Below are positions 48,895-60,234 of a stretch of 64,000 nucleotides of DNA, piece by piece. Location of the stretch: positions 107,398,442 through 107,462,441 of the forward strand of contig OZ021722.1 of the NCBI GenBank assembly GCA_963978545.1. Direction: 5' to 3'. Under the pieces are notes generated by a model. It was not told the DNA's origin, did not search any database, and saw only the letters and a program-made list of their open reading frames with translations. The translations under genes were made by a program, and so were the position numbers. The stretch comes from Linyphia triangularis (Eukaryota; Arthropoda; Arachnida; Araneae; Linyphiidae). How positions within the stretch are numbered: position 1 is the stretch's first letter; each line of letters starts with the position of its first letter.

Positions 48895-49355
48895 TGTTAT
48901 GAATTTTTCCACTGAGGCAATGATGGCGCAGTTTTTAAGATAAAAACTACTATTTATTCCCTTCAAAAAACTCATAAAATTTATTCAAAGACAATAGTGT
49001 AATCACTCTCAAGCTTCAACACAAGCTTCAACAAAAACAACTTCGAATACAGAGATTATACAAGCTCACTCCAATAGGTAAACAAAGCGATCAGCTTTCA
49101 TCGAAGTTCGAAGTCAATCTGAAAACTTTCCCGATCTCCGGTCTTTATATACCAGGCTCGTGAGAACATTCCCGAAATATCCAGCCAAATCGTCGAAAAA
49201 GAAACATCTCGAAATTTCTCGATTGCTTTAGGTGTTGCCACCTTTTTCTAACCTGTATTATCGCTGTTAAAAAATAAAATAAGATAAAATAAATTACAAT
49301 AGAATTTAAAATAATACGTCACTATTTACACTATATACAGACAATTTGTGTAACA
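48895..49355 (-). mobile_element. solo LTR, family F (copy 3)
   Basis: 461 bp in reverse orientation, from TGTTATGAATTTTTCC to ACAATTTGTGTAACA, with CTAT duplicated at 48891-48894 and 49356-49359. It is 78 bp from copy 2 and oppositely oriented. Each has its own target duplication, so the pair represents two separate insertions. Confidence 0.92.
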
Positions 49356-49599
49356 CTATTATCCCCAAAAAACTTTCTTCCATTCCAACAAAAATGCGTG
49401 CCGTTTCTCCTATGAAAGAACCTTCAGAAAGTGTTCTAAAAAGAAAATAAGAACCAATAAATATACTCCAGGCGAAGCGATATTTCAATGTATTTTTCCT
49501 CTTGCAACACTTTCATGCCGGAATATATATTATTCATATAAACACTCTTATATCTTGCACTTCGAATAAAGAAAAATGCAACGTCTTGTATGTCAGTTC

Positions 49600-49752
49600 T
49601 TCAAAGGTGTCCAGAACTCAATATTCTAAAATCTTTATTTTTAAGAACAGTTTTTAAAAAAAAAATTATGCATTACTGCATTGTGATTTGAAACTGAGAT
49701 AACTATTTTAAATTTTCCAAATTTAAAAAGTATGTTTTTTTTTTTTTTTAAT

Positions 49753-49794
<42 letters not shown>

Positions 49795-50760
49795 CATTTT
49801 CTAAATTTGATATGTTAACTTTTTTTAAAAAATAATTTCATTTTTGCAATAAACTACTTTTTATAATTCATATTTTAAATTGTCTTCAAGATTTTTCAAT
49901 AAAATATTTAGAATTTTTTTTTTTTCAAAAAAATAGTTTTTTTGCGAAAACTATATAAAACCCATAGGTTCCCCTTAAGGTCCAAAAACTTTTTAGAAAA
50001 AAGTTAAATCAAAATACACAATTCCTAAAGACAAATTAAAGAAATGTATATTAAAAATAACTGTGGAAAGTTTCACACATACATACTGTTGCACAAATTG
50101 TCTGTGTATAGCGTAAATAGTGACGTATTATTTTAAAATTCTATTGTAATTTATTTTATCTTATTTTATTTATTAACAGCGATTATACAAGTTAGAAAAA
50201 GGTTGCAACGCCTAAAGCAATCGAGAAATTTCGAGATGTTTCTTTTCCGACGAATTGGCTGGAAATTTTGGGAATGTTCTCACGCGCCTGGTATATAAAG
50301 ACCGGAGATCGGGAAAGTTTTCAGATTGACTTCGGACTTCGATGAAAGCTGATCGCTTTGTTTACTGGAGAGAGCTTGTATAATCGCTGTATTCGAAGTT
50401 GTTTTTGTTGAAGCTTGTGTTGAAGCTTAAGATTGATTACACTGTTGTCAGTGAATAAATTTTGTGCCTGTGAAGAGTGAATAAATCGTAGTTTTCATCT
50501 TAAAAACTGTGCCATCATTGCCTCAGTGGAAAAATTCATAACAATACCAAGTAGTTACACCAAAAGCCATCACTGAGAAAAACAGTTTCAAAGTTTCAAG
50601 GTAACATGTCAGAGAAACTGCTGTTATGTAACAAAATCTTAAATATTTCAAGTTCTACTAAATATAGAAACAAGATTTTTTTTAAAAATATTTGTAATAA
50701 TTTTTACAATAATATTTTTTTTTTTTTTTTTTTTTTGAGGATTTTAAAAAAATTGAGTCT
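49600..50760 (-). mobile_element. TTAA-type MITE family E, copy 2, split by a solo LTR
   Basis: Reverse-complement match to 44018-44739: GTCCAGAACTCAATATTCT at one end, the T-run/A-run centre at about 49733-49790, then after the LTR at 50087-50543 the AAAAGCCATCACTGAGAAAA and TTCAAGTTCTACTAAATATA blocks. The far edge is eroded and its TTAA was not identified. Confidence 0.75.
50087..50543 (+). mobile_element. solo LTR, family F (copy 4), nested
   Basis: 457 bp, TGTTGCACAAATTGTCTG to AAAAATTCATAACA, flanked by ATAC (50083-50086 and 50544-50547), inserted into the family E element. Has GTATATAAAGACCGG and AATAAA motifs. Confidence 0.93.
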
Positions 50761-50854
50761 CAGATAATTCGGAAAACTACAACTTTAAAACAGTAATGTA
50801 TTCGCTTTAGTTTAAGGCGACGGAAGAAGTGCAGAGCCGAAACAACGCATCCGC

Positions 50855-51092
50855 TATACTAAACTTCAACTTAACTAGACATCACTGAGACGGTAGATCA
50901 TACCAGTGCTCATAGGTATTTAATCCATTTTGGCGGCGTGAAAGCATAATGTTCGCCAAACCACAAGAGAACAAAAGGCTCTAAGGTTTGGCGAGAATTA
51001 TGTCTTCACTCCGCCAAAATGGATTAAATACCTATGAGCACTGTCACGATCTACCGTCTAAGTGATGTCTAGTTAAGTTGAAGTTTAGTATA
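50855..51092. mobile_element. fold-back MITE, family G (copy 3, complete)
   Basis: 238 bp, TATACTAAACTTCAACTTAA mirrored by TTAAGTTGAAGTTTAGTATA, with arms of about 100 bp. Confidence 0.87.
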
Positions 51093-51243
51093 CATAAAGT
51101 GCCCTCTTCTAGACTAGCGAAATTAGTTTATATTTATAAAGAATTTCTTTCTGATTCCAAATATTAAACAAAAGTTCTTTAAAAATTTTGTTATTTTAAT
51201 ATTAAGAAAAGAAAAAGCACCAAAACCTGTCCGATAAAAATAC

Positions 51244-51394
51244 CTGTAGTTGTGACGTCATGACATCCTTCCGTTCTCTATGGTTAACGTGAGGTTTCTG
51301 CCAAATAGTTGGCGTTGGTTTGGTAGACAGTTGCCATATCCCGTACGAGTTGCGCGAAACTTTCAAAACTGGTTTCTGCTGTTGCATTTCATGC
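51244..51394 (-). CDS. candidate internal exon, Lys/Thr/Pro-rich
   Basis: Minus-strand exon of 151 nt between a TTGATCTGGAACAACTAG acceptor and a CTACAG|GTATTT donor (GT at 51243-51242). It begins with a single G completing a codon (phase 2 upstream) and then has 50 open codons (HEMQQQKPVLKVS..., ending SQLQ), stopping in phase 0. The segment at 57207-57374 ends in TC with phase 2, giving TC+G = Ser, so the two could be joined in frame. Its phase-0 end would also suit exon A at 29804, although that would bury A's signal-peptide-like start inside the protein. Composition resembles exons B and C. No domain recognised. Confidence 0.5.
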
Positions 51395-51687
51395 CTAGTT
51401 GTTCCAGATCAAGAAAAGTCATATTTAATTCAAGATGAATTAATCGTTTTCTGACCAAAGTCTAACAGGTGAACTTTGGGTGTCAAATTAAAAGAGGAAA
51501 AAAGAAAATCTCAGTGATCAGATATTTTTATGCTTATGGCCTTTTTTGAAACATTTTGAATTGAATAAAAAATATTTAAAATTGTCTATTGTAAATAAAT
51601 TTTAACTAAACTTTTAGTTCGAAACATTTTGATTTTGTATAAAAGGGTGAAAACGGTTCGTTAAGAAACGCCATCCAAGAAAAATAT

Positions 51688-52407
51688 TGTTGCGTGGACG
51701 GGTTCGAAAGATTTGAAGCCAAAGCAGATCAAAACTTGCATACATTTATTCCACTATAACTCATCACAGATTCTTTTACAACTCCAGAACTTCTCGTTCT
51801 AGTAGACAGAATACAGCTCTTTTCAGAACAATAGAGCACAAAACAGCAGTTAAAAACTTGACAACACAACTGCTCAAATCGCTGCAAAAGACAATGCAAT
51901 ACAGTTCGCTTTCGGAACTCTCTGAACGCTCACTGAGACTCAGTAATTCCAGTCAATTAATGGACACATCTAACAACTAACTCCATTATCCACTCCCTGA
52001 GCTTTTATTGGGGAGGTGAACATACGTGAACCTTGTAGAGGTAGATATTTGCAGAACTTTCCAGATCGTAGTTGAAAAGTCCTATATATGTACATGGGTA
52101 CCAAAAATGTCGCCAAATGGTCGCCAAGTTTGACTACAAAAATTAGTCGCCAAAACCGTCGCCAACTTGGCTCTATCTCGTCAATTTGGCGAGATTGCCA
52201 TTACCATAATGTTAAATGTCCTGCTCCTTAAAACTCGCTTCCCAACGTTATCTCTGTAAAACTCTTTATCAAGCATTAAGACCCATATTGCAGGGAAGCT
52301 AAGCTCAGACGAACTTATTGCACTGCCTTATGCGAGATGAACATAAATTTTACTATTTACAAAATTAACACTACGAAATATTTACAAACATACAAAAATT
52401 CGTAACA
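51688..52407 (-). mobile_element. solo LTR, family K (copy 2)
   Basis: 720 bp in reverse orientation, from TGTTGCGTGGACGGGTTCG to ATTCGTAACA, with ATAT duplicated at 51684-51687 and 52408-52411. Homologous to 3443-4112. Confidence 0.9.
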
Positions 52408-52411
52408 ATAT

Positions 52412-52967
52412 AAAAAAAAATACAGTGAATTTGTAGATGAAATATAATTTTAGAATATCTACTTTCATAGAATACCTACTTATTATATTCTTCTTAGCAT
52501 ACATTTGTATAAGCATCTCTTATTACTAAGAAATAAATAGCCTATACTTTCTTAGTTTATCTTCTGAATGCGTCATTTCACACTTCTACCATTGATGAAC
52601 TGTTATTCTTCTCTCATTAAGTTATCAAAGTTGTCAGTGGAGTTCATCTACTACGCCGTCATACGGCGACATAACGAAGTTAATTACGATGTTTCGCAAT
52701 CAGAATTTTGTTATCCATTCAATGATAATAATGGAATTTATTAAGTTTCATGCATCAAATTATACGCACGAGATTTTTATTTCCAGATTGCAGGATTACC
52801 AAACATGCAAATTAACTGCAAAATGAGATGTGTGAATGCGTGTATATTTCACTCCCAAAGCAATGTCTCAATTCACGTAAGTGACAAATTGAATTGTGAT
52901 CGTAACTTTAAATGAAAATATCTTTAACGCACATTTCATTGCAAGGTCCAGATACAGTCAAACTTCG
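52412..52967. other. unassigned DNA
   Basis: No repeat or coding support recognised. Confidence 0.35.
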
Positions 52968-53697
52968 TTAAGGGGGTCCGGTACCGAAAATAAAAAAAAA
53001 CTTTATTTATGTACATTTTTATGTCAAAAATTTATTTTATGTATGAGATACTATTTATATATCTTTGAGAAAATGTTTTTTTAAATATTGTGTTTAGTTA
53101 TTTAAAAAAAAATTAAAAACCAAGAAAAATCCATAATAATTGATGTTTGCGTATTTTGATATAAGTCAAGAAAAAATAAATTTTTTTTCAAAGTGAAAGC
53201 TTTCTGTAATACATAATTATATAAAGAAAATTTTGTCTTCACAGAATTTTGATAGGTAAATTAAAAAAAATTAAAAAAATTCTCAAAGTTAAAATATTGA
53301 AATTTTTGCTTTTTTTTTATGTTATCTTTTACGCTAAATGTTATATTTTAAAACAGAATTAAAAAAATAAAATTCTGTGAAGACAAAATATTTAAAACTA
53401 TATAAATTAAATGCTCCAAAAATTTGAATAGCCAATTGTTAATGGTTCTGGAGATATATCGATTTGAATATGCAACATTTGTGAAAAACACTAGTGCTCG
53501 AAAAACGCGCTTTAAGCAGACGCTTCAAGGTGCTACGCCCATTAGGGATGTTTAAATCACAGGTAATTTTGTGGTGTTCTAATAACCGGAGGAATAAGAT
53601 AAAAACATCATTCTCTTCAGGAATGTATGAACTATTTTTTAAAATCGGGAAAAAAAATTGGAATTTTTGAAGAAATGTCGGTACTGGACCCCCTTAA
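52968..53697 (+). mobile_element. TTAA MITE family C, copy 4
   Basis: TTAA at 52968-52971 and 53694-53697. Same orientation and internal blocks as copies 1 and 2. Confidence 0.9.
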
Positions 53698-53911
53698 CCG
53701 TCTAGAAACTTTTTCATCTAATTAATGCAGATTTAAATTACTTGCTATTACTGATATTTTTTAGAGCATTTGCCTTGCAAGGCTTTTATTCAATACAATA
53801 GTTTAACGAGATATACATTAAGACAAAAAAATATGTAAGCATATTTACCCCTAACTTATTATTTAAAGAAGTGTGTTATTGATTTTTGCTTTAAATTTTT
53901 AATAAAACAGT

Positions 53912-54262
53912 TTTTACTTTCAATTACCCATATGTGTACATAGGATAATAAATGTATAGTATTCTATAATTTTTTTTTTTTTTTATTATTATTTTTTTTG
54001 CATTTCTCTACGTTTTGGAACATCTTGATTTCAAAAAAAGTGATCAAGAAAAATTTCTGTCTGTATGTATGAGTGTCTGTGGTCAGCATGACTCCCGAAC
54101 AAATTGAACTAGGATGTTGAAATTTGGCAAGACAAATAAGGTAGCCGCCATTGAAAACACCATGTTTTTCAGTAATTGATAAAAAACAGCTTCAACGATT
54201 TTGTCCACCTTCGAAATTCCATTGAAAATGCTTTAATGGCGTTAAAAGTTGAATGACAATTT
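53912..54262 (-). repeat. interspersed element family A, copy 9 (partial)
   Basis: Palindromic-end half only (TTACCCATATGTGTACATAG to about CGTTAAAAGTTGAATGACA), with an internal deletion. Confidence 0.75.
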
Positions 54263-55850
54263 GGTGTTATATGACTTTACGCCAACGGTTATAACTTCAT
54301 ATAAATGGTCCGATTTACAAAATTCTAATTTTATTTTGTTGACAATAGTTGTGAATGTGTTTTCTATGGAGAATCTAATATATATTGTTATAAACACATT
54401 TTTATGCATATTTTAATCTTAATTTTTTGTTAAAAACTATGTATTTTTTTAAACTTTTTATTTAAAAACTTATAATTAAATAAGTATTGAAGCTAAATTC
54501 AAAATTCTCCATAGGAACATGCGTTAATATAATATCTCTTATTTGCAATGAAAATAATACTTCTAAGTTAATTACAATTTTATTTATGTATGTTCTAATA
54601 ATGTCCTAATTGGTCACTTTAATTGCAATTAGCTGATTAAAAAATTGACGGAAAAAAAGTTTATACATAAAAATGCATCATTTTTAATACTGATATACTG
54701 CTAAAAAGTTTGAAATTATAACCTAAAAATAAAGGAATATCATCTCAATTGTATATGTAACATTAATGGTTTCTTAAGTGTCATGCAATTTTGAACAATT
54801 CTTTAATTCAAAAATATCCATTAAATTTTTTTCCAAGTCGATAATTGTTGAATTTAAACGTACTTACTAATCTTGCAACTACGTACAATTCATTTTTTTT
54901 TATAACAATTTTATCACTGATAAAATATGTTCGACTGGATCTCACCGGAAAAGTCTCCAGGCCGCAATTTCATGCTTTTTATGTAAAAAAAAATCTCTTT
55001 GCATTCCACCGTCGTCATACAAAATCATTCAGAACTGCTTAGATTCTGATGATAACTTGCGTGGGTAAACTGCTTGTGAGGTTAAAATTGCGTTGGCTGA
55101 GCAAGGGTGTGCACTTGCACCCCCCCCCCCCTTCCCTTCTGAATTTGAAAATTAAATCATGGTTCGTACACTTGAAGGAGAATAAAATTCAAGGACTTTT
55201 TAAGAACTTTTCAAGGATGCGTTATCAACATAAATACATTAAAAAAAAAATCCAAATTTTTCTTATTGGCAAACAGTGCATGTTCAAATCGAGTAAACGC
55301 AACAAAAAAAATGTTTTTTTAGGTTTCAATGAAAGAAAATTTTAAGGTTACAGTTGAAAAAAAAAAATGTCCAATATATCAGAAGCAGTACTGTGTCCCA
55401 TAAAAGCAAAAGTAAAGTAGCTAGTACTCACTTGGATATTACGCTAATGTCGGATGTGAACACCCATTTGATTGCCTTGTTTCATCATATTGAGACTTTC
55501 TTCAAATAATAATACAAAAGTCTTATTGATTAAAATGTCTTCTAATCTACTCTAATGACTTGATTACAAGTACTGTATAACATGCAGGTGTTTTTTTTTT
55601 CTCCATATGAAAATTTAGAATTTAGATGCAATCGCGCTATTGGCGAACATGTAGTTACATAATTTATCAATGTTTTCATTTAATTTATAAGAGCTGGGAT
55701 TTTTTATGATTTTCAATGTCCATTGTATTTCAGTATTTAAAACATCGTTTTCAATTACATGCGCCTCCTTTGTCAATTTGTTGACCAAATTTTTTGAAAT
55801 TCTATATTGTTAGAAAATAAAATTCAAGCACTTTATACGTATTTTTACAG
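54263..55850. other. AT-rich DNA, nothing recognised
   Basis: About 1.6 kb. Contains a C run near 55121-55130. Two plus-strand frames (65 and 98 codons, 54845-55345) have no supporting splice signals or homology. Confidence 0.4.
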
Positions 55851-56145
55851 AATTCAAGGTTTTCAAGCACTTGAAAAAGAAAAAAAATCAAGCACTTTTC
55901 AAGGTTTTCAAGCACTTGAAAATGAAAAAAAAAAAATCAAACACTTTTCAAGGTTTTCAAGCACTTGAAAATGAAAAAAAATCAAGCACTTTTCAAGGTT
56001 TTCAAGCACTTGAAAATGAAAAAAAAAATCAAGCACTTTTCGAGGTTTTCAAGCACTTGAAAATGAAAAAAAATCAAGCACTTTTCAAGGTTTTCAAGCA
56101 CTTGAAAATGAAAAAAAAAATCAAGCACTTTTCAAGGTTTTTTAA
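55851..56145 (+). repeat. minisatellite, ~46-bp unit, six to seven copies
   Basis: Tandem copies of CAAGGTTTTCAAGCACTTGA followed by AAATG, an A run and TCAAGCACTTTT. Length varies with the A run. The CAAGCACTTGA core is palindromic. A 97-codon Lys-rich frame across it is an artefact. Confidence 0.92.
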
Positions 56146-57206
56146 AAATCTACGAACCATGTAAATATAAAGTGAAGAAAAGAAGTATTTAACTCTGGAA
56201 AACGGAGGTTTGAAAGAGATTTTATATTTAATATAGCTGAAATTCGTTATTTAACAATTTTTTAACACTTCATTGAGAAATCTAATTAAAAATAGGATTT
56301 GAACAAAAGTAAATCACTTTCACCAATCAGAGTGTGATCTGCAACCCCTTTGAAAATAATTCTGCCATAGCCCATATTTGAGAGGATATAACTTAGTTAG
56401 ATTTATGTTTTGCTCTTATGTAAATTACATTTAAAAAAAAAATCAGTACGTACGAGCGGACTTCCGGTCGTAATTTCAGTCATCCGTTATGATATGTCAT
56501 TTAAAATGTTAACATAGGTTGAATGGTTTACAAAGTAAATATTTTCATTAAATGAGGTTAAATATTAATCCTTATTCAATAATTTTAAATTTTATAGTTT
56601 TTGAAATAATTATAAATGGTTTAGGATGATAGTAAATGATTTAAATGACATTGAATAAAATGGCATTCAATCATTTAAAATTTCAAAATTTATTCATTGC
56701 TTTCATGAGGCGACATTCTTTAATCTAATTTAAATATTTAAATTTATTATGCTATAATGAACTACTTTAATATTTTCAACTGTTAAATAACTCGAAAAGC
56801 ATTTGGATGAATAAAAAAAAAGTAGAATAACATTAGAAACATAATTGAATAATAAAAAAAATTCTAAACGAAATTTGAAACTTCCATGTAATAGATTCAA
56901 GTATAAGAATCAGAAAGAATTTATTTATTCATCAAAATACTCTAATTTTCGAACCCTTTTATAGGAATCGGTAGATTCGAATGACAGCCCTTACATTTGA
57001 AAATAAATAAAAAAAAAAGACTCTCTTAAGAAAAAGTAATAAATATGTTGGCATCACATTGCTCGTCTAATTTGAATTTCGTAACCATCGAGATGAGAAA
57101 AATGAAAATATAAATGAATATGTTGAAAGGGAATGAATTGAAAATTGGAAAATGTGCCTAGTATTTCAAAACAAAAAATACGAAACAAATATGTTTACAT
57201 ATTTAC
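56146..57206. other. AT-rich DNA, nothing recognised
   Basis: About 1.06 kb with no repeat shared within the window and no frame. Confidence 0.4.
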
Positions 57207-57374
57207 GATGGTGGCTTTCGGGTTGTTGTGATATCCTTTGAAACAAGTTCTTTCAATGATGTTTTCGAAATGCATTCGAGTTTAAGAGAAAATCCTAGTA
57301 ACGGGTCATTCCCTGTACCCGCTGTGTTACAATCTTCTAGCCCAGTGCATTTAGAAACTACTTTGTTGAAAACT
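57207..57374 (-). CDS. candidate exon; partial copies form the adjacent tandem array
   Basis: On the minus strand a possible acceptor (CACCAAATTTCAAAG) precedes an open stretch reading FNKVVSKCTGLEDCNTAGTG and on to ITTTRKPP, which stops at TC|GTAAAT, a moderate donor leaving phase 2. The next candidate exon (51244-51394) starts with the one base needed. The first ~45 residues recur, nearly identical but with C changed to F (LEDFNTAG) and a stop after SPKL, in each unit of the array at 60235-61900. The present copy alone keeps the C-terminal 25 codons and the donor. This suggests it is the original exon and the array units are partial duplicates. The acceptor is weak and could lie elsewhere. 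Confidence 0.4.
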
Positions 57375-57496
57375 TTGAAATTTGGTGAGTTGGTGCGAGA
57401 ATGAAATAACATAAATTGTTTTCATTTAATTTCTATCGATTATAAATGAAAAAATTAAAATAGAAAAAAGCAAAGATAGGTGGAGCTACTGCATAT
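57270..57496 (-). repeat. tandem-array unit split from the array by a transposon
   Basis: From about 57280 to the transposon edge this is the same unit as 60235-61900 (TCATTCCCTGTACCCGCTGT, GTGAGTTGGTGCGAGAATGA, GGTGGAGCTACTGCATAT). It continues across the transposon at 60235. Confidence 0.85.
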
Positions 57497-60226
57497 TAGA
57501 GTGGGCCGAAAAAAATAAAGTTTTTTAGATCAAAATCTAATAGTGCGGAAAAGTTGCTATAGGTCGGTAGAAACCAAAATAAGCAAATATTTTTGAAATA
57601 AAAAAATATTTGACCCTTGCGCATCAAGGTCAAAGTTTCGAAAATGTTACCATTTTTACTCATTTTTCCATTTTTCTAAAACATTGCTTCTGAGATTTAT
57701 ATTTTTTGTGGTCTATCAATATATGATATATGAGCACTAAAGAAATCATTTGTCATAATTATGATATTCTAAGTCGAAGGGGGGAAGGAAGTGAGAGGGA
57801 GTATTTCATCTAAAATTACACTTCGACCATTATAGCAGTAAGGTTCAACTGACTATGAAGTGGGACATCGCGATTAACCCCTCACGCATACATTACGAAG
57901 TGTGCAGCTCTTAGCTCATTAAAATGACTCAGAACACTTCAAAAGGAATGTAACTGTCTGTTTCAGTTCATGTGAGGGTTCTTTTGATGATATGTACAAC
58001 CTTAGAACATTATTAGCAACCGTCAACCATCTAGAATTAGATAGAGGCCCAGGATCAGAAACAGCAAGATCTGGTGGACAAAATCCCTTTTGTATAGCTC
58101 GAGATATATTGATAAGATATTTTTGATCTTTACTTAGAACTGCTTCATCTAGAAGAGGAACTTCACACTCAATGCTTTCAAACTTAACAATTGGTAAATT
58201 TTTGCAGTCACGAAGTGCCTTCCAAATGGATCCAGAAAATGTGTTCGGTCTTGTAGTTTTCCCATCCAAATACTCAAACAAATGTCGGAATGGCAATTCA
58301 TTAAAATGCAAAAGACAAACAGACCATTGTAGGGGTCTGCGAAGATGCAGTTCCAACTTCCGTATTATTCCGTTCCTGCAACCAGTGTTTGTTGCTGTTC
58401 CGTCACATCCGACAACATCCAATTCACCTACGGATATGTTTTGCTGAGATAAGTATGAAATAATACTAGAACTGATTTCTGAGGCCGTACTTGACTGGTG
58501 AGATACATGGCCGATATAATTAGATCCTGGCTCCTGAATCAGAGAAATGTGTTCCTCTTTCACGACTCTACGAAAATACTTTTTATGGATCGGTTCCATG
58601 ACTAGTGTATCATCTTTATGGCCTTCAAAGTATAAGCCTTGAACCATTGTATTAAGGTCACACTGCAATGATCTTCTTGTCTGAGACTTCTGCCACCTTA
58701 TTTTATTTTTGTGTATCACCATTGACATATCTGACTCGGTTATTATGCCTATATTCCGAAGAACACTAGTCGCAACTGCAGCAGCTGCTCTGGCAGACAC
58801 ATTATACCTGTCACAAACCAATGCAGTAGATTCCAGTTTTTTCTCATCTGCGAAGTGGAAGGTAAATTAGGTGCTGATGGAAGAGACATTTCATCTGTAC
58901 TATCTGATTCTGTAGTATCCTCCTCGAAAGCGATATCAGTTAAATCAGTGGGTGTCTGGGATTTACTCTCAAACTCCGAAATGCCAGAAGCATTGAGTTC
59001 ACGTTGTCGTTCCTTCCTGAATAGCCTATTAGTAAGTTTTTCTGTTTCTTGGATATCTATGTTACCAATTCCACCAATTCTGTCATTTCTTTGGTCATGA
59101 AGAAATCTTAGCTCCATTACAGGTACTTTTCTCGAATTATCACAGCCACAAGTGATAGAAATGTGGCACTTGCAACTATAGGTTCTTTTTCCTTAGTCAC
59201 AAATGAAAGTCATTGGGCATTTGCAAGCTGCAACGTCGAAAAGTTTAGTAGCTTCCTGTTTCAGTTTCCTCAGCTTATTCTTGTAATTTTGTTTATCCTT
59301 ATCTCTATTGTATTACTTTCTCAGATTTTTGTATACGTCATGGTATCTACTAACCATTTGTTTGACTTATTGTGGGAATAGAGGCCATATCAAACAAGCT
59401 TTTGACTTTTCTTGCCACTGAATCAGCAACAACAGAAAAGTTGACAGTCGTGTAATTAGCTTCCAACGCCAACTCAAATCTTTTTTCAAAACAACAACAT
59501 AAAATGTCCTCGTATGTGTGGAGTTTCGATGAAGGTAAATCTTCTGGATTGCCAAGTAAGGAACAATTAAAGCCTTCCTTGTGATATGCTTTCTTGTTCC
59601 TTTCGTTTCCTCCATCGTGAATCTTCTTGAAGAAATATACACACAAAAAATTGATTAACAGAAGCGCACGAGCTCGCTGCAAACTAAATCACTAATAAAA
59701 TATGAACTGGAAGAGACACATTCTTCATCGCATAGACAATGAAAGGGGAATTCCCCTCAAAGAAAGAAAAGACAAAAACGGAAGACATAAGTGATTGGGA
59801 GGGGGTGAAAAAAAAAAGCTAAAGTGATTATTTATAGGGATTATGATTTACCCTAGAGATAGTATTTCTTTGATGCCTCAACGTTTTAATAATTTCGTTT
59901 TGTTCGTTTTCATTCGTTGGAATTAGTCCCCCCCCCCATCTCCTTCAACTTTGAATATCATAATTATAGCAAATGATTTCTTTAGTGCTCATGTATCATA
60001 TATTAATTGACTACAATAAAATATAAATCTCAGAAGCAATGTTTTAGAAAAATGGAAAAATACCTAAAAATTGAAACATTTTCGAAACTTTGACCTTGAT
60101 GCGCAAGGGTCAAACATTTTTTTATTTCAAAAATTTTTGCTTCTTTCGGTTTCTATTGACCTATAGCAACTTTTCCGCACTATTAGATTTTGATCTAAAA
60201 AACTTTATTTTTTTCGGCCCACTCTA
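57497..60226 (-). mobile_element. 2.73-kb DNA transposon, 273-bp TIRs, 8-bp TSD
   Basis: Left end TAGAGTGGGCCGAAAAAAAT, and the right end is its reverse complement. The inverted repeats extend to about 57769 and from about 59953, roughly 273 bp each, with few mismatches. CTGCATAT is duplicated at 57489-57496 and 60227-60234. Deleting the element plus one duplication restores an uninterrupted array unit (GCTACTGCATATACACTGAC). TAGAG termini with 8-bp duplications suggest a hAT-related element, though P elements also make 8-bp duplications and TIRs this long are unusual for hAT. The coding region fills the interior on the minus strand (see 57919-59682). Confidence 0.92.
57919..59682 (-). pseudogene. 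transposase of the long-TIR transposon (decayed)
   Basis: Minus-strand reading in three pieces. Piece 1 (59682-59350) is an N-terminal region with LHTYEDILCCCFEKRFELAL. Then come about 230 nt carrying two in-frame stops and a Cys-rich cluster (C-x-C...C, then C-x-C, then C-x-C) just before a KVP..ELRFLHDQR motif, likely a zinc-binding unit. Piece 2 (59117-58749) is the acidic linker. Piece 3 (58821-57919) is the C-terminal 300 codons with VVGCDGTATNTGCRNGIIRK, LQWSVCLLHFNELPFRHLF and SNSRWLTVANNVLRLYISS. The Asp in GCDGT and the C-x-x-H after LQW look like parts of an RNase H-fold transposase core. This is inference from pattern. Pieces 2 and 3 overlap in different frames near 58821-58749, so one indel separates them. 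I remember similar uncharacterised proteins as abundant in arachnid and some insect genomes. Exact superfamily uncertain. Few lesions imply a recent death. Confidence 0.75.
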
Positions 60227-60234
60227 CTGCATAT

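Noticed and set aside
48354..49355. A compact intact LTR retrotransposon bounded by the two LTRs
   Set aside because: The LTRs are in inverted orientation, only 78 bp apart, and each has its own target duplication.
59163..59381. Plus-strand 72-codon frame within the transposon
   Set aside because: Antisense of the transposase region between its first two pieces.
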